Positions 21,485 to 30,318 are shown, numbered from the stretch's first letter. The stretch: DNA of 64,000 nt from Prochlorococcus sp. AG-363-P08 (GCA_003278195.1 QCGE01000004.1:1-64000), one strand, 5' to 3'. The notes: generated by a model from the sequence alone, not told the origin. Made by a program: numbers and translations.

Positions 21485-24442
21485 TTATTTCGCCTCCATC
21501 CAATTATGGCCTATGCCTGTTTCGACGACCAAAGGAATTGTAAGATTCACTGCATTTTCCATAGTATTTACAATAATAGCAAGTACTTGATCAATGCTCG
21601 AGGGGTCAACCTCAAAAACAAGTTCATCATGAACCTGGAGAAGCATTCTTGCTGGAAGCGACAAATCTAAAAACTTATTATGTATCTCTATCATTGCAAC
21701 CTTAATTAGATCTGCACTTGATCCCTGTATTGGAGCATTTGCAGCAGCCCTAAGTTGTTGGGCTTCCATGCCAGCTCTTCTAGCAATATCTAAATCAATA
21801 TCCATAGGATCTTTACCAATCAATCTGCCTAATCCGTTATGGTCAAAAGCAAAGTAGCGTCGTCTGCCTAAAATAGTTTCTACATATCCTCTGCTTAATG
21901 CTAATCGTTCTTGCATCTCAAGATAATTAAAAACATTTTTATATTTTAATTTATACCTTTGGAGAAATGATTTAGCTTCTTGGATATTAAGACCAGTTGA
22001 TCTAGCAAATCGCTGTGCTCCCATTCCATAAATTACACCAAAATTTATTGTTTTACCTAGTCTTCTTTCATCGGCATTGATTACATCCTTTTCTAATAAA
22101 ATCTTAGCTGTAAGTTCATGAACATCTATACCATTTTTATAGGCATCTATTAAAGTTTCTTCTTGTGACAAATGTGCGAGTATTCGAAGCTCTATTTGAG
22201 AGTAGTCAGCGCTTAAGAGCTTCCAATTTTCTTGTGGGAGAAAAGCTTTTCTTATCTGTCTACTAAAATCTGTTTTTATAGGTATGTTCTGTAGATTAGG
22301 GTTACTGCTACTTAACCTCCCAGTAGCCGTAACAGCTTGATTAAAATCAGTATGTACTCTATTAGTTTCGGGCTCTACTAACTTTGGTAACGCATCAACA
22401 TATGTAGTAAGCAGTTTACTTAATGTCCTATGCTCAATAATTAATGGAATTATTGGATGGTCAAATTGAAGCTTATCTAAAACTTTTGCATCTGTACTCC
22501 AACCAGTTTTAGTCTTTCTAGACTTTTTACGATCTAATTGAAGAGTCTCAAATAATATCTCTCCTAATTGCTTTGGTGAGGAAAGGTTAAATTCTTTTCC
22601 TGAATGTTCCATGATTGTCTTATTAAGTACTGCCAAGTTTGATGAAATCTCTATTGATAATGACTTTAAATAGGGTTTATCTATACGGATACCAGTAGAC
22701 TCCATAGATGCTAGAACTGATTCCAATGGTAACTCTACATTTTCATTTAAAGCAGATAATTTATCACCTTCATTTTTAAGCCTATCTTGTAGTATGAAGT
22801 ATAGTTTTCTTGTGAGAAATACATCCATGCCGCAATATAATGAGACTTCTTTTATAGAAACATCTGCAATTGTTTTACCTCTAGGTACTAAATCAGAAAA
22901 AGACAATGGAGTATATCCAAAGTATCTAATTGACATAGAATCCAACCCATGCTTAGCAGATGAATCACATATATAATCCGCTATTAATGTGTCGAATACA
23001 ACTCCATTCATTTGGATGCCATGTCTCAGCATTATCAAACGATCATATTTAGAATTCTGTAGAACTTTCGGATGAGACGAACTTACTAGCCATGGTTTTA
23101 AAGTATGAAGTATAAAATCTAATGACAACTGTTGATTAGATGTATCATCCTCAATTCCTAAAGTCAACTTATGGCAAATTGGAATATAAGAAATCTGATT
23201 AAAATCATCTCCCCAGCAAAATCCAAGGCCAACAAGTTCTGATTTAAAGGGATTTAAATCGGTAGTTTCTGTGTCAAAAGCAACGGGGTTATCCTTTTCT
23301 TGGCAATCCATTAAGCAATTTAAAAGCTTAACCAGATCATTCTTAGAACTAATGATTGAAGGGTTTATTTGATTAAAGTCTTGAGTTGAATTAGTTTGAG
23401 GAATATCTTTATTGATATCAAGCTCTGGATTAGATGACTGATTATTTATTTCAGTTCTCATTGTATTTTCTTTGAATCCTCCTTCTGAAAATGCAGCTCC
23501 AAAGTTAGAAATCTGTCTTACTAAGCTATAAAGTTCAAGTTCTTTTAGCTTTTCCTCTAGGCCTACCAGATCTACTTCTGATAATTTAAATCTTGGTTCT
23601 TCAGTGAATTCTATATTTACTAAAATCCTTGCAAGAAACTTCGAAAGGTAAGCATCTTCCTTTGAGTTGTTTAATTTATTTCTTACTGCGCCTTTAATAG
23701 AGCCAGAGGATGCCTTTGGATCAGAACCTAAGTTTTCCAAGGCTTTGTAAACACCATCTAGATCTTGATTTTCATTTAAAAGATTTATAGCAGTCTTTGG
23801 ACCAACTCCTTTAACTCCGGGAATATTGTCAGAACTATCTCCTGTAAGAGCCTTTAAGTCAACAACCTTGTTAGGTGATACACCTAATTTTTCTATTACT
23901 CCTTGTTCTTTTATAAGCTTTGGTCCATTGTTTTTAGCATATGGGCCTCCTCCCATATAAAGAACAGCTATGTCTCTAGAGTCATCTACCAACTGAAAAA
24001 GGTCTCTATCGCCTGTAAGGATACGAACTGTCCAACCTTGATCTGCAGCACGATAGGCAAGTGTGCCTAGAACATCATCAGCTTCGAAACCTGGGGAAAT
24101 ACATAATGGTAGGTCTAATTGCTCTTTAAGAATTAATTGTAATTGCTTAAGATCTTGAAAGAAAATGTCTGGCGCTACATCACGGTTAGCTTTGTAGTTT
24201 GGATCTGACTTGTGCCTGAAAGTAGGCTCAGCTGTATCGAATGCTATTGCAATACCTTTAGGACTTAAATTCCTACAATTATCTAATAGGGCCTTAAGGA
24301 ATCCATAAGTAACACTTGTTGGAATGCCATCCTTTGTGGATAAGCCACCTTCTCCAGCTTTTGTAAAAGCGTAAAAACTTCTAAAAGCCAAAGAGTGACC
24401 ATCAACTAACAATAGGGTTTGATTTTTGGTTTTTATATTCAT
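21485..24442 (-). CDS. polA: DNA polymerase I
   Basis: 985 residues with three domains: N-terminal 5'-3' exonuclease ('LLLVDGHSLAFRSFYAF', 'LTGDSSDNIPGVKGVGPKTA'), 3'-5' proofreading exonuclease with an intact DxE ('VAFDTETTDLNPF'), and the polymerase ('LLSADYSQIELRILAHLS', 'LGKTINFGVIYGMGAQRFAR', 'MLLQVHDELVFEV'). All catalytic carboxylates I can place are present, so both nucleases look active. It is packed between the membrane-fusion gene (12 bp) and cysS (10 bp). Confidence 0.97.
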   Translation of the reverse strand: MNIKTKNQTLLLVDGHSLAFRSFYAFTKAGEGGLSTKDGIPTSVTYGFLKALLDNCRNLSPKGIAIAFDTAEPTFRHKSDPNYKANRDVAPDIFFQDLKQLQLILKEQLDLPLCISPGFEADDVLGTLAYRAADQGWTVRILTGDRDLFQLVDDSRDIAVLYMGGGPYAKNNGPKLIKEQGVIEKLGVSPNKVVDLKALTGDSSDNIPGVKGVGPKTAINLLNENQDLDGVYKALENLGSDPKASSGSIKGAVRNKLNNSKEDAYLSKFLARILVNIEFTEEPRFKLSEVDLVGLEEKLKELELYSLVRQISNFGAAFSEGGFKENTMRTEINNQSSNPELDINKDIPQTNSTQDFNQINPSIISSKNDLVKLLNCLMDCQEKDNPVAFDTETTDLNPFKSELVGLGFCWGDDFNQISYIPICHKLTLGIEDDTSNQQLSLDFILHTLKPWLVSSSHPKVLQNSKYDRLIMLRHGIQMNGVVFDTLIADYICDSSAKHGLDSMSIRYFGYTPLSFSDLVPRGKTIADVSIKEVSLYCGMDVFLTRKLYFILQDRLKNEGDKLSALNENVELPLESVLASMESTGIRIDKPYLKSLSIEISSNLAVLNKTIMEHSGKEFNLSSPKQLGEILFETLQLDRKKSRKTKTGWSTDAKVLDKLQFDHPIIPLIIEHRTLSKLLTTYVDALPKLVEPETNRVHTDFNQAVTATGRLSSSNPNLQNIPIKTDFSRQIRKAFLPQENWKLLSADYSQIELRILAHLSQEETLIDAYKNGIDVHELTAKILLEKDVINADERRLGKTINFGVIYGMGAQRFARSTGLNIQEAKSFLQRYKLKYKNVFNYLEMQERLALSRGYVETILGRRRYFAFDHNGLGRLIGKDPMDIDLDIARRAGMEAQQLRAAANAPIQGSSADLIKVAMIEIHNKFLDLSLPARMLLQVHDELVFEVDPSSIDQVLAIIVNTMENAVNLTIPLVVETGIGHNWMEAK

Positions 24443-24454
24443 ATTTTTATGAAG

Positions 24455-25591
24455 CTAATTTCTTTTCTTTTTAGCCCAGGGTGGTAAGTCTATAAATACA
24501 AGTTGACCTGGTTCAATGCCATTTAAAATAGCCGTTTTGCTTCCACTACTTGTACCTAATTCAATTGGCTGAAAATCTGGTTGATTATTTCGTCCAACAG
24601 TCAATAATCCAGGCTTACCATTTTCAGTAACAATTGCCACCGTAGGTACCAATGTTCTTTGGGCAGTTGAACCTGTTTTAAAATCAACATCTACTGTCAT
24701 ACCAATACGTAGTTTGGTAATTACCTGATCAAATAATAATTTAACTTCGAAAGAAGTTACATTATCTGTTTTTACAGCTCTTGGAGCTATTTCTTTAACA
24801 GTCGAACTAAACCTCTGATCTGGAAATGCATCAACTCTTACACTGGCTTTCTGTCCAATTTTTATACGTCCAATATCACTTTCTGGAACTTTAGCTGCTA
24901 TTTCCATCCCTTGAGAAAGTTCCAAAACTGATGTACTTGTAGCACCTGCACTTGAAGAAGCTCTTGTAGTGGGTGTAACAAAGGCTCCAGGTTCTGCATA
25001 ACGAGCTGTTATAAATCCATTAAATGGAGCTCTAATAAGAAGTTCTCTGCCCTCAACTTCTCTTTGTTGTAATCGAGCTTTGCTGGTTAGATAACGATTT
25101 TTATAATCATCATTTTCCTCTGCACTAATAGCACCTTCATCAAAAAGTCTATTTCGTCTATCATAGGATGACTTGGTCTTTTCATATTCTGCTTTTAATT
25201 CGGCAAGTCTAAATTCAAAATCACCTGACTCCATTCTTGCTAATATTTGACCTTTTTGGACTTTATCTCCTTCCTCGACATAAATAATTTCTAGAATTCC
25301 TTGTTTATCAGGACTAACATTTACGCTTCTTTGTGCTTGAAGTTCTCCGCTAGCAGTTATCAAGCCAGGTAAAGAACCTGTTTCAGCTGCAACTGTGTAA
25401 TCGGTAAGATCTCGTCTGCTAGAAAGCTGAGACCCAAATTTAGAAATAAAAGTAAAGCTTGTCAGAGCAAGAACTGATGCAGTAACCAACAAGAGCTTTT
25501 TCCGCTTAGAGCCCTTGACATTCTTAAGGACTAAGTGGAAAAGGCTTGTAAGGTTTTTATCGGTGGGTGATTCGTTTGTTTCTCTAGCCAT
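24455..25591 (-). CDS. HlyD/RND-type membrane fusion protein
   Basis: 378 residues: N-terminal membrane anchor 'KLLLVTASVLALTSFTFISK', a lipoyl-like half-motif 'SVNVSPDKQGILEIIYVEEGDKV', a short coiled coil, the second half 'ELLIRAPFNGFITARYAEPG', then beta-barrel and membrane-proximal domains. It would bridge an inner-membrane pump to the outer membrane. No ABC or RND partner lies beside it; the downstream genes are polA and cysS, so the partner must be elsewhere. Confidence 0.88.
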   Translation of the reverse strand: MARETNESPTDKNLTSLFHLVLKNVKGSKRKKLLLVTASVLALTSFTFISKFGSQLSSRRDLTDYTVAAETGSLPGLITASGELQAQRSVNVSPDKQGILEIIYVEEGDKVQKGQILARMESGDFEFRLAELKAEYEKTKSSYDRRNRLFDEGAISAEENDDYKNRYLTSKARLQQREVEGRELLIRAPFNGFITARYAEPGAFVTPTTRASSSAGATSTSVLELSQGMEIAAKVPESDIGRIKIGQKASVRVDAFPDQRFSSTVKEIAPRAVKTDNVTSFEVKLLFDQVITKLRIGMTVDVDFKTGSTAQRTLVPTVAIVTENGKPGLLTVGRNNQPDFQPIELGTSSGSKTAILNGIEPGQLVFIDLPPWAKKKRN

Positions 25592-25747
25592 TGAGGCAAA
25601 TGGGTTTCAAAACGGATAGTGAAAAACACCGTCTAGGCTTGAATACATTTCTGATGTATATCTAGACTCTACAGGTAGATCATCAATGCATGATAATGAA
25701 ATGGTAGAAACATTGATCCAGTCTCCCTTCAATTAGATATCAAGATT

Positions 25748-26839
25748 ATGCTCAAAGCTGGAATCGTTGGTCTCCCAAACGTTGGCAAATCAACTCTTTT
25801 CAATGCTCTTGTAGCAAATGCCCATGCACAAGCTGCCAACTTTCCGTTTTGTACGATTGAACCAAACACTGGAGTGGTGGCAGTACCAGATGAGAGGCTT
25901 GGGAGACTCTCTCAACTTAGTAATAGTAAAGAAACAATTCCAACAAAAATAGAATTTGTTGATATTGCAGGCCTAGTAGAAGGGGCAAGCAAAGGGGAGG
26001 GACTAGGAAATAAGTTTCTTGCAAATATTAGAGAAGTGGATTGTATTGTTCATGTAGTCAGGTGTTTCGATGATGATGATGTAATTCATGTTTCTGGGTC
26101 AGTTGACCCTATTAGAGATGTAGATATTATTAATTTAGAACTATGCTTTTCTGACCTAACACAAATTGAAAAACGAAGAGCTAGAATAAAAAAGCAGTTG
26201 AGTACAAATATAGATGCTAAGAACGAAGATATAACTCTATCAAAAATACAATTAGCTCTTGAGAAAGGCTCCCCTGCAAGGACTGCAGGACTAACAGAAG
26301 AAGAATTAATCTCTGTACGTCAGTTAGGACTACTAACAGCAAAACCAATTATATATGCAACCAATCTCAGCGAAGATGATCTTTCAAATGGGAATAGTTA
26401 TAGTAAATCAATTGAGTCTTTAGCCTGTTCAACTAATTCAAAAAGTATAAAAATATCTGCACAGGTAGAGTCTGAGCTTGTTGAGCTAGGTGATAAAGAA
26501 AGAAAAGAGTACTTGGATGGTTTGGGAGTCACCGAAGGAGGACTTGAAAGCTTAATTCAAGCTACATATAAATTACTTGGCTTAAAAACATACTTCACCA
26601 CAGGGGAGAAGGAAACTAGAGCATGGACAATAAAAGATGGCATGACAGCTCCAGAAGCTGCAGGTGTAATTCATACTGACTTTCAAAGAGGTTTCATAAG
26701 AGCCCAAACCATTAGTCACCTTAAGCTTTTAGAAGCTGGGTCAACAAATGAAGCCAAAAGTCGAGGCTGGCTTAGAAGTGAAGGCAAAGAATACATAGTG
26801 GAGGAAGGTGATGTAATGGAATTCCTCTTCAATGTTTAA
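25748..26839 (+). CDS. ychF: Ribosome-associated ATPase/GTPase YchF
   Basis: Obg-family P-loop NTPase. G1 'AGIVGLPNVGKSTLFNAL', G3 'FVDIAGLVEGASKGEGLGN', a non-canonical G4 'YATNLSEDD' (the family is known to prefer ATP), and a C-terminal TGS domain ending 'SEGKEYIVEEGDVMEFLFNV'. 363 residues is standard. Implicated in translation and stress in bacteria. Divergent from the membrane-fusion gene. Confidence 0.96.
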   Translation: MLKAGIVGLPNVGKSTLFNALVANAHAQAANFPFCTIEPNTGVVAVPDERLGRLSQLSNSKETIPTKIEFVDIAGLVEGASKGEGLGNKFLANIREVDCIVHVVRCFDDDDVIHVSGSVDPIRDVDIINLELCFSDLTQIEKRRARIKKQLSTNIDAKNEDITLSKIQLALEKGSPARTAGLTEEELISVRQLGLLTAKPIIYATNLSEDDLSNGNSYSKSIESLACSTNSKSIKISAQVESELVELGDKERKEYLDGLGVTEGGLESLIQATYKLLGLKTYFTTGEKETRAWTIKDGMTAPEAAGVIHTDFQRGFIRAQTISHLKLLEAGSTNEAKSRGWLRSEGKEYIVEEGDVMEFLFNV

Positions 26840-26941
26840 GCGCAAAATAAGGAAAATCTGTAGATTTCTAGAATCATTTTTAGAACTGACTCAGAAGGTT
26901 ATTGACTAAGGTATGAAGGTAAAAGGACGCTTGATTTGATC

Positions 26942-27109
26942 ATGCCATTTTCCGAAAAGCAATATATGGACTCACTTGCTAAAAACACCATTGTGAAAGA
27001 GGCTTTCGATCAAATCCAGGAGTGCTGCCAAACCCTCCAAACAAAAACTGGGTGTCCTGATGAGGATGTCGATGACTTTCTGAAATTCATTGTTGGAAAG
27101 TGGAAATGA
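26942..27109 (+). CDS. 55-residue C-x8-C small protein, copy 1
   Basis: Not in the ORF track. The product starts 'MPFSEKQYMDSLAKN' and carries 'ECCQTLQTKTGC' (Cys 28, 29 and 38), with helical flanks and a Lys/Trp C-terminus. It is clearly related to the 55-residue product at 30319-30486: over a 23-residue stretch beginning 'AF' I count 10 identities, including both Cys of C-x8-C and the LQxxT between them. An AAAGGA lies 14 nt before the ATG. Function unknown; a redox or metal role for the cysteines is only a guess. Confidence 0.6.
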   Translation: MPFSEKQYMDSLAKNTIVKEAFDQIQECCQTLQTKTGCPDEDVDDFLKFIVGKWK

Positions 27110-27125
27110 CAAGCAACAAAGACTT

Positions 27126-27290
27126 ATGACACTCACAGCGCATAGAAAACAGAAGATTTATGTAGCCGCAATTCTCGAATATGAACTTGGATCATCCAAT
27201 CCTGAAGAAGTCGCTTACTACTCAAAGATCAAAGAGCAGATTAAAGAAGATAAAAGATTAGGTTTTAAGGGAATCCCTAGAGAGGATTAA
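27126..27290 (+). CDS. Small protein of unknown function
   Basis: The track begins at TTG 27090, inside the previous small gene. The ATG at 27126 ('MTLTAHRKQKIYVAAILEYE') avoids that overlap and gives 54 residues. Helical, ending in a charged 'KEQIKEDKRLGFKGIPRED'. It follows copy 1 of the C-x8-C protein by 16 bp and may share its transcript. Confidence 0.5.
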   Translation: MTLTAHRKQKIYVAAILEYELGSSNPEEVAYYSKIKEQIKEDKRLGFKGIPRED

Positions 27291-27427
27291 CAAGATTGTA
27301 TAATGGCTATTACATCAAAAGCTTTAAATGGAGTTTAATACATTTGTTACTTTTGATAAAAGGAAAATTATTAACTGACTCACATATTAATCTCTAAAAA
27401 TTCCCACGTCTCTTATAAAATTAGAAC

Positions 27428-28633
27428 ATGACAAAAGCCAATTGCAAATCAAGCCTAGAGATCACAATAGCAATACCACTCTATAAAAATGACAATAGAT
27501 CATTGCTATGCATCGCAAGTGCAGTATCTCAAGATAAATCTGTAAATAAAGTCATTTTATCTGATGATGGTGAAAATCAAAAATTCGGGGAGTTCGCTTG
27601 CCAACTTGATTCACGAGTTGAATATATAAAAAATGAAAATAACCTCGGAATGTGGCGAAACTATGTTGAATGTTATAAAAGATCTTCAACTCGTTACTTT
27701 GCTTGGCTAGACGAAGATGATTACATATCCCCATCTTATGCTCAAACAATTTCAAAGGCGATTAATAAACAACCTAACCATGCAGCATGGGTAGGTTTAC
27801 CAAACACTCACTCATCTACAAGAGGGACAGAACTTAACGCAATTAATATACAAAAATCATCATCTAATCCTTACTCGAGATTTCTAGATGTATTCTCATT
27901 TGGCAACTGTGGAGCCTTCTTTTACGCTGTAATTGACAAAGAAAAAGTTAGTATATCTCCATTAGAAAGGCTTTTAGAATGGCCATACTGGCAATATAGT
28001 TATGACTACATATGGATGATACATGTAGCAATACAGGGTAAATTATCCCAAATGGAATCTATGATCTACTTCTATGATATAAGTAATTGGAATAATTCAG
28101 ATGAAATTAGCCTATCTAATACAAATTCGAAACAGATAACAGTAACCGAAAGATTATCGGTACCACTTACATACCTAGCAGGTACACTACTCTCATTCCA
28201 AAGCTATCTTAAAAGGTCCTCTAACGGTAAATCAGATTCCTATATCTATAATAACAAAGCTTTATTATCTGGCTGGAAAAAGATCCTAACATTTCTTTGC
28301 TCAAACTATCTTATAGCCTCACTAACTAAAACCGAAAGATCCTTAATTAGAGTTCATGAACCGTTGAAGGATGTAATCTTAAAGATCGCGGAATTTACAG
28401 ATAATTTCGAAAAACGAGGTCCTCTTGCTATTGAATTTTGGAATAAACTTATTGATGAATTAAGCGAGTACCAAACTCTTAAACTAATTCTTGAAACTAA
28501 ATGTTCAAATTATAATTACCCAGTTTATAGAATCCTATCGGAACCACATATCAAAACAAGAAAGCTACTTAGACCAGCATATAAGTATGCCTCAGACATA
28601 TTAAATTCTTTAAAAAGAGTAAAGCTGACTTAA
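27428..28633 (+). CDS. Family 2 glycosyltransferase
   Basis: 401 residues. GT-A fold: 'EITIAIPLYKNDNRSLLCI' at the N-terminus, 'VILSDDGENQKF' for nucleotide binding, and 'AWLDEDDYISPSYA' with the metal-binding acidic triad. The C-terminal half has no recognised domain and no clear membrane span. Probably transfers a sugar to a cell-surface polymer. It stands alone between small ORFs and the hli cluster, as accessory glycosyltransferases often do in Prochlorococcus; a transferred origin is possible but not shown. Confidence 0.85.
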   Translation: MTKANCKSSLEITIAIPLYKNDNRSLLCIASAVSQDKSVNKVILSDDGENQKFGEFACQLDSRVEYIKNENNLGMWRNYVECYKRSSTRYFAWLDEDDYISPSYAQTISKAINKQPNHAAWVGLPNTHSSTRGTELNAINIQKSSSNPYSRFLDVFSFGNCGAFFYAVIDKEKVSISPLERLLEWPYWQYSYDYIWMIHVAIQGKLSQMESMIYFYDISNWNNSDEISLSNTNSKQITVTERLSVPLTYLAGTLLSFQSYLKRSSNGKSDSYIYNNKALLSGWKKILTFLCSNYLIASLTKTERSLIRVHEPLKDVILKIAEFTDNFEKRGPLAIEFWNKLIDELSEYQTLKLILETKCSNYNYPVYRILSEPHIKTRKLLRPAYKYASDILNSLKRVKLT

Positions 28634-28755
28634 CCTATTTAAATAATGCTATCTATCAAGCTACCTCATCAATCATTTAAACCGAATAAAACAAAGAATA
28701 AACTCCTAGTATTAGTTGACTTCTCAAGCGAATCAAACTGTACGCCTAAATTAGA

Positions 28756-28950
28756 CTAATATTCAATATATAATAGTTTACGAACACAACAACATGCTAT
28801 AAAGTAAGGGACATTAGTAATAATCAGGTTAAAATATAAAAAGGACTCATGATTTAAATTACAAAATCTACAATTATTTTTACTTTTAGGGAGGTAATAA
28901 ATCCCTGCAGTTCCAATGGTAGTGAGGTTTTTTTTGATTAAACCTGGCAT
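28756..28950 (-). CDS. Possible small Cys-rich protein upstream of hli genes
   Basis: 64 residues, 'MPGLIKKNLTTIGTAGIYYL', then 'CRFCNLNH' (CxxC) and a hydrophobic 'FNLIITNVPYFIACCC'. The ATG is preceded by AAGGA at 7 nt. It occupies an otherwise empty 420-bp gap and points away from the hli promoter. Weak evidence: it may be a chance ORF. Confidence 0.3.
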   Translation of the reverse strand: MPGLIKKNLTTIGTAGIYYLPKSKNNCRFCNLNHESFLYFNLIITNVPYFIACCCVRKLLYIEY

Positions 28951-28967
28951 ATTTCTTTCCTTTATTC

Positions 28968-28997
28968 TTCACACTCTGCAACGTTTGCTGTTATAGT
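28968..28997 (+). promoter_or_regulatory. Predicted sigma70-type promoter for the hli cluster
   Basis: TTCACA (-35, one mismatch to TTGACA), 18-nt spacer, TATAGT (-10, one mismatch to TATAAT). A start near 29004 would give a leader of about 53 nt before the first hli ATG, containing the hairpin at 29008-29023. Confidence 0.4.
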
Positions 28998-29007
28998 TCT
29001 TCACAAC

Positions 29008-29023
29008 ACCGCTTACCGGCGGT
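29008..29023 (+). promoter_or_regulatory. GC-rich hairpin in the hli leader
   Basis: ACCGC-TTACCG-GCGGT, 5-bp GC-rich stem and 6-nt loop in AT-rich surroundings, 33 nt before the first hli ATG. No T-run follows, so it is not a terminator; it could sit at the mRNA 5' end and stabilise it. Confidence 0.35.
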
Positions 29024-29056
29024 CTTAATACCTCGTTTACTTCAGTCTTTTTAAAA

Positions 29057-29200
29057 ATGAATCAAAATCCTAAGAACCAAAACGTCGAGCCTGAAAAGGT
29101 CCTAGCTGAACGCATTAATGGCTGGGCCGCAATGTTGGGCTTTATGGCAGCAGTAGGCGCGTACCTAACAACCGGTCAAATTATTCCTGGAGTAGTTTAA
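29057..29200 (+). CDS. hli: High-light-inducible protein, gene 1 of cluster
   Basis: 47 residues, single-helix LHC-like protein: 'ERINGWAAMLGFMAAVGAYL' carries the chlorophyll-binding E..NG.aAM.G pattern (here NGWAAM), and it ends 'TTGQIIPGVV', the TGQxxPGxx signature of the multicopy Prochlorococcus/cyanophage-type hli genes. Hlips bind chlorophyll and carotenoid and protect PSII assembly intermediates. First of four genes separated by 27 bp or less; too short for the ORF track. Confidence 0.93.
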   Translation: MNQNPKNQNVEPEKVLAERINGWAAMLGFMAAVGAYLTTGQIIPGVV

Positions 29201-29202
29201 AA

Positions 29203-29406
29203 ATGGCAAGTTCTTCATTTATTACTACAGAAGAAGGTGGACGTCAGAATGTATTTCCAACAGAACCACCAACTCAACTTATAGAAAATTACAGCAGCTA
29301 TTCATCAGAAGCTGAAAAAGCTAATGGGCGCTGGGCAATGATCGGGTTTATTGCTCTGATTGGAGCTTATGCATCTACAGGTCAAGTAATACCAGGAATA
29401 TTCTGA
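29203..29406 (+). CDS. hli: High-light-inducible protein, gene 2 of cluster
   Basis: 67 residues. A 35-residue polar N-terminal extension is followed by 'EAEKANGRWAMIGFIALIGA', the canonical ExxNGRxAMxG chlorophyll-binding helix, and the 'STGQVIPGIF' end. Longest of the four. It starts 2 bp after gene 1 and its TGA overlaps the ATG of gene 3, so translation is coupled. Confidence 0.95.
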   Translation: MASSSFITTEEGGRQNVFPTEPPTQLIENYSSYSSEAEKANGRWAMIGFIALIGAYASTGQVIPGIF

Positions 29407-29525
29407 TGGGAAATAGCTATTGGAAGAATGCCGAATTACTCAATGCCCGACTAGCAATGGCAGGTTTTGCAATTGCTTCCGTCAACTACTTGGTATTTGG
29501 TGGAATCATTCCTGGAATCTTTTAA
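29406..29525 (+). CDS. hli: Divergent high-light-inducible protein, gene 3 of cluster
   Basis: 39 residues, 'AELLNARLAMAGFAIASVNY' then 'FGGIIPGIF'. The helix keeps Glu, Asn, Arg, Ala-Met and Gly of the motif, but NGR has become NAR and the usual TGQ before the PGIF end is FGG. The ATG overlaps the previous stop by one base. It is the most divergent member here and could bind pigment differently or serve as a partner for another Hli. Confidence 0.85.
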   Translation: MGNSYWKNAELLNARLAMAGFAIASVNYLVFGGIIPGIF

Positions 29526-29552
29526 TCAAACCTAATCACCACTCTTTTAATA

Positions 29553-29660
29553 ATGAACGAAAAAGCTGAACTTCAAAATGGTCGAGTTGCAATGATTGGA
29601 ATCTTTGCTGCTCTTATGACCTATACATTCACTGGTCAAATAGTTCCAGGAATATTTTAA
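29553..29660 (+). CDS. hli: Minimal high-light-inducible protein, gene 4 of cluster
   Basis: Only 35 residues: 'KAELQNGRVAMIGIFAALMT' and 'FTGQIVPGIF'. This is a bare motif helix with both signatures intact. A 30-codon ORF starts at the next base (29661-29753, 'MELNPFKPLKQ...'), too weak to call but possibly translated by coupling. A large hairpin follows at 29816. Confidence 0.9.
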   Translation: MNEKAELQNGRVAMIGIFAALMTYTFTGQIVPGIF

Positions 29661-29815
29661 ATGGAATTAAATCCTTTTAAGCCATTAAAACAAATAGCCA
29701 GTTCTCTGAAAAAGAGATCATTTAAAGTAAAATTTATGTCTGTATTTCAGTAAGTTTTGAAAACTATTTAAACAGGTTTATTACTTTATCTTTTCCTAAT
29801 CAGAGTAATAACTGC

Positions 29816-29854
29816 ACACGAAAATAACAGTTACTATAACTGATATTTTCGTGT
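29816..29854. repeat. Long near-perfect inverted repeat after the hli cluster
   Basis: Left arm ACACGAAAATAACAGTT and right arm AACTGATATTTTCGTGT pair at 16 of 17 positions around a 5-nt loop (ACTAT). There is no T-run on the hli strand, so it is either a weak terminator, a 3' stabilising hairpin of the hli mRNA, or a bidirectional signal. Confidence 0.7.
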
Positions 29855-29914
29855 ATAAGTTTAAAATTAAACACTTAAATCTAGTCAATTCTTTTGAACT
29901 TAAAAACTAAAGCT

Positions 29915-30088
29915 ATGCTCAAAAGAGATTATCTCATCAAAGATATTCTTCAAAAAAACAGTGAAACCTTTCAATTTATAATTTCCTGCCTCTTTGTATT
30001 TCTTCTAAATTTAATTTTAATCTTATTTGTTTCATACTACTGGTTAGACAGTGGCTTCCATACTTTTTTGACAGGAAAGCCTCTTTAA
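29915..30088 (+). CDS. Small single-span membrane protein
   Basis: 57 residues from the ATG at 29915 (the track uses TTG at 29894). Basic N-terminus 'MLKRDYLIKDILQKN', then a strong membrane segment 'FIISCLFVFLLNLILILFVS', then a short outer tail. No SD seen. Lies 60 bp beyond the hli-cluster hairpin. Unknown function. Confidence 0.5.
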   Translation: MLKRDYLIKDILQKNSETFQFIISCLFVFLLNLILILFVSYYWLDSGFHTFLTGKPL

Positions 30089-30251
30089 TAACCTATGTTC
30101 TAAAATTAAATATAATTTTAATTAACTTGTTAAACAGACTAGTTCACTAACACCATTTCCAATTTGAAATTAGATAAATATTGTCATCTCAAGAGTAAAT
30201 AGTTACTAATATCAAATCACTGAATACAGTAATATTGGGTTAAATTTTGAC

Positions 30252-30265
30252 ACCATAATTATGGT
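30252..30265. promoter_or_regulatory. Perfect 14-bp palindrome, candidate operator
   Basis: ACCATAATTATGGT, a perfect dyad 54 bp upstream of the ATG of the second C-x8-C small protein, in an otherwise featureless 230-bp gap. It looks like a dimeric regulator site rather than an RNA hairpin, since there is no loop. Confidence 0.4.
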
Positions 30266-30318
30266 ATTGATTTTGAGAGTAGGAAGGTGTAGGGTCAAAA
30301 GACTCTAGTATAAGTTCT

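Noticed and set aside
27090-27125. TTG start for the 66-codon ORF
   Set aside because: It would overlap the preceding 55-codon gene; the ATG at 27126 is preferred.
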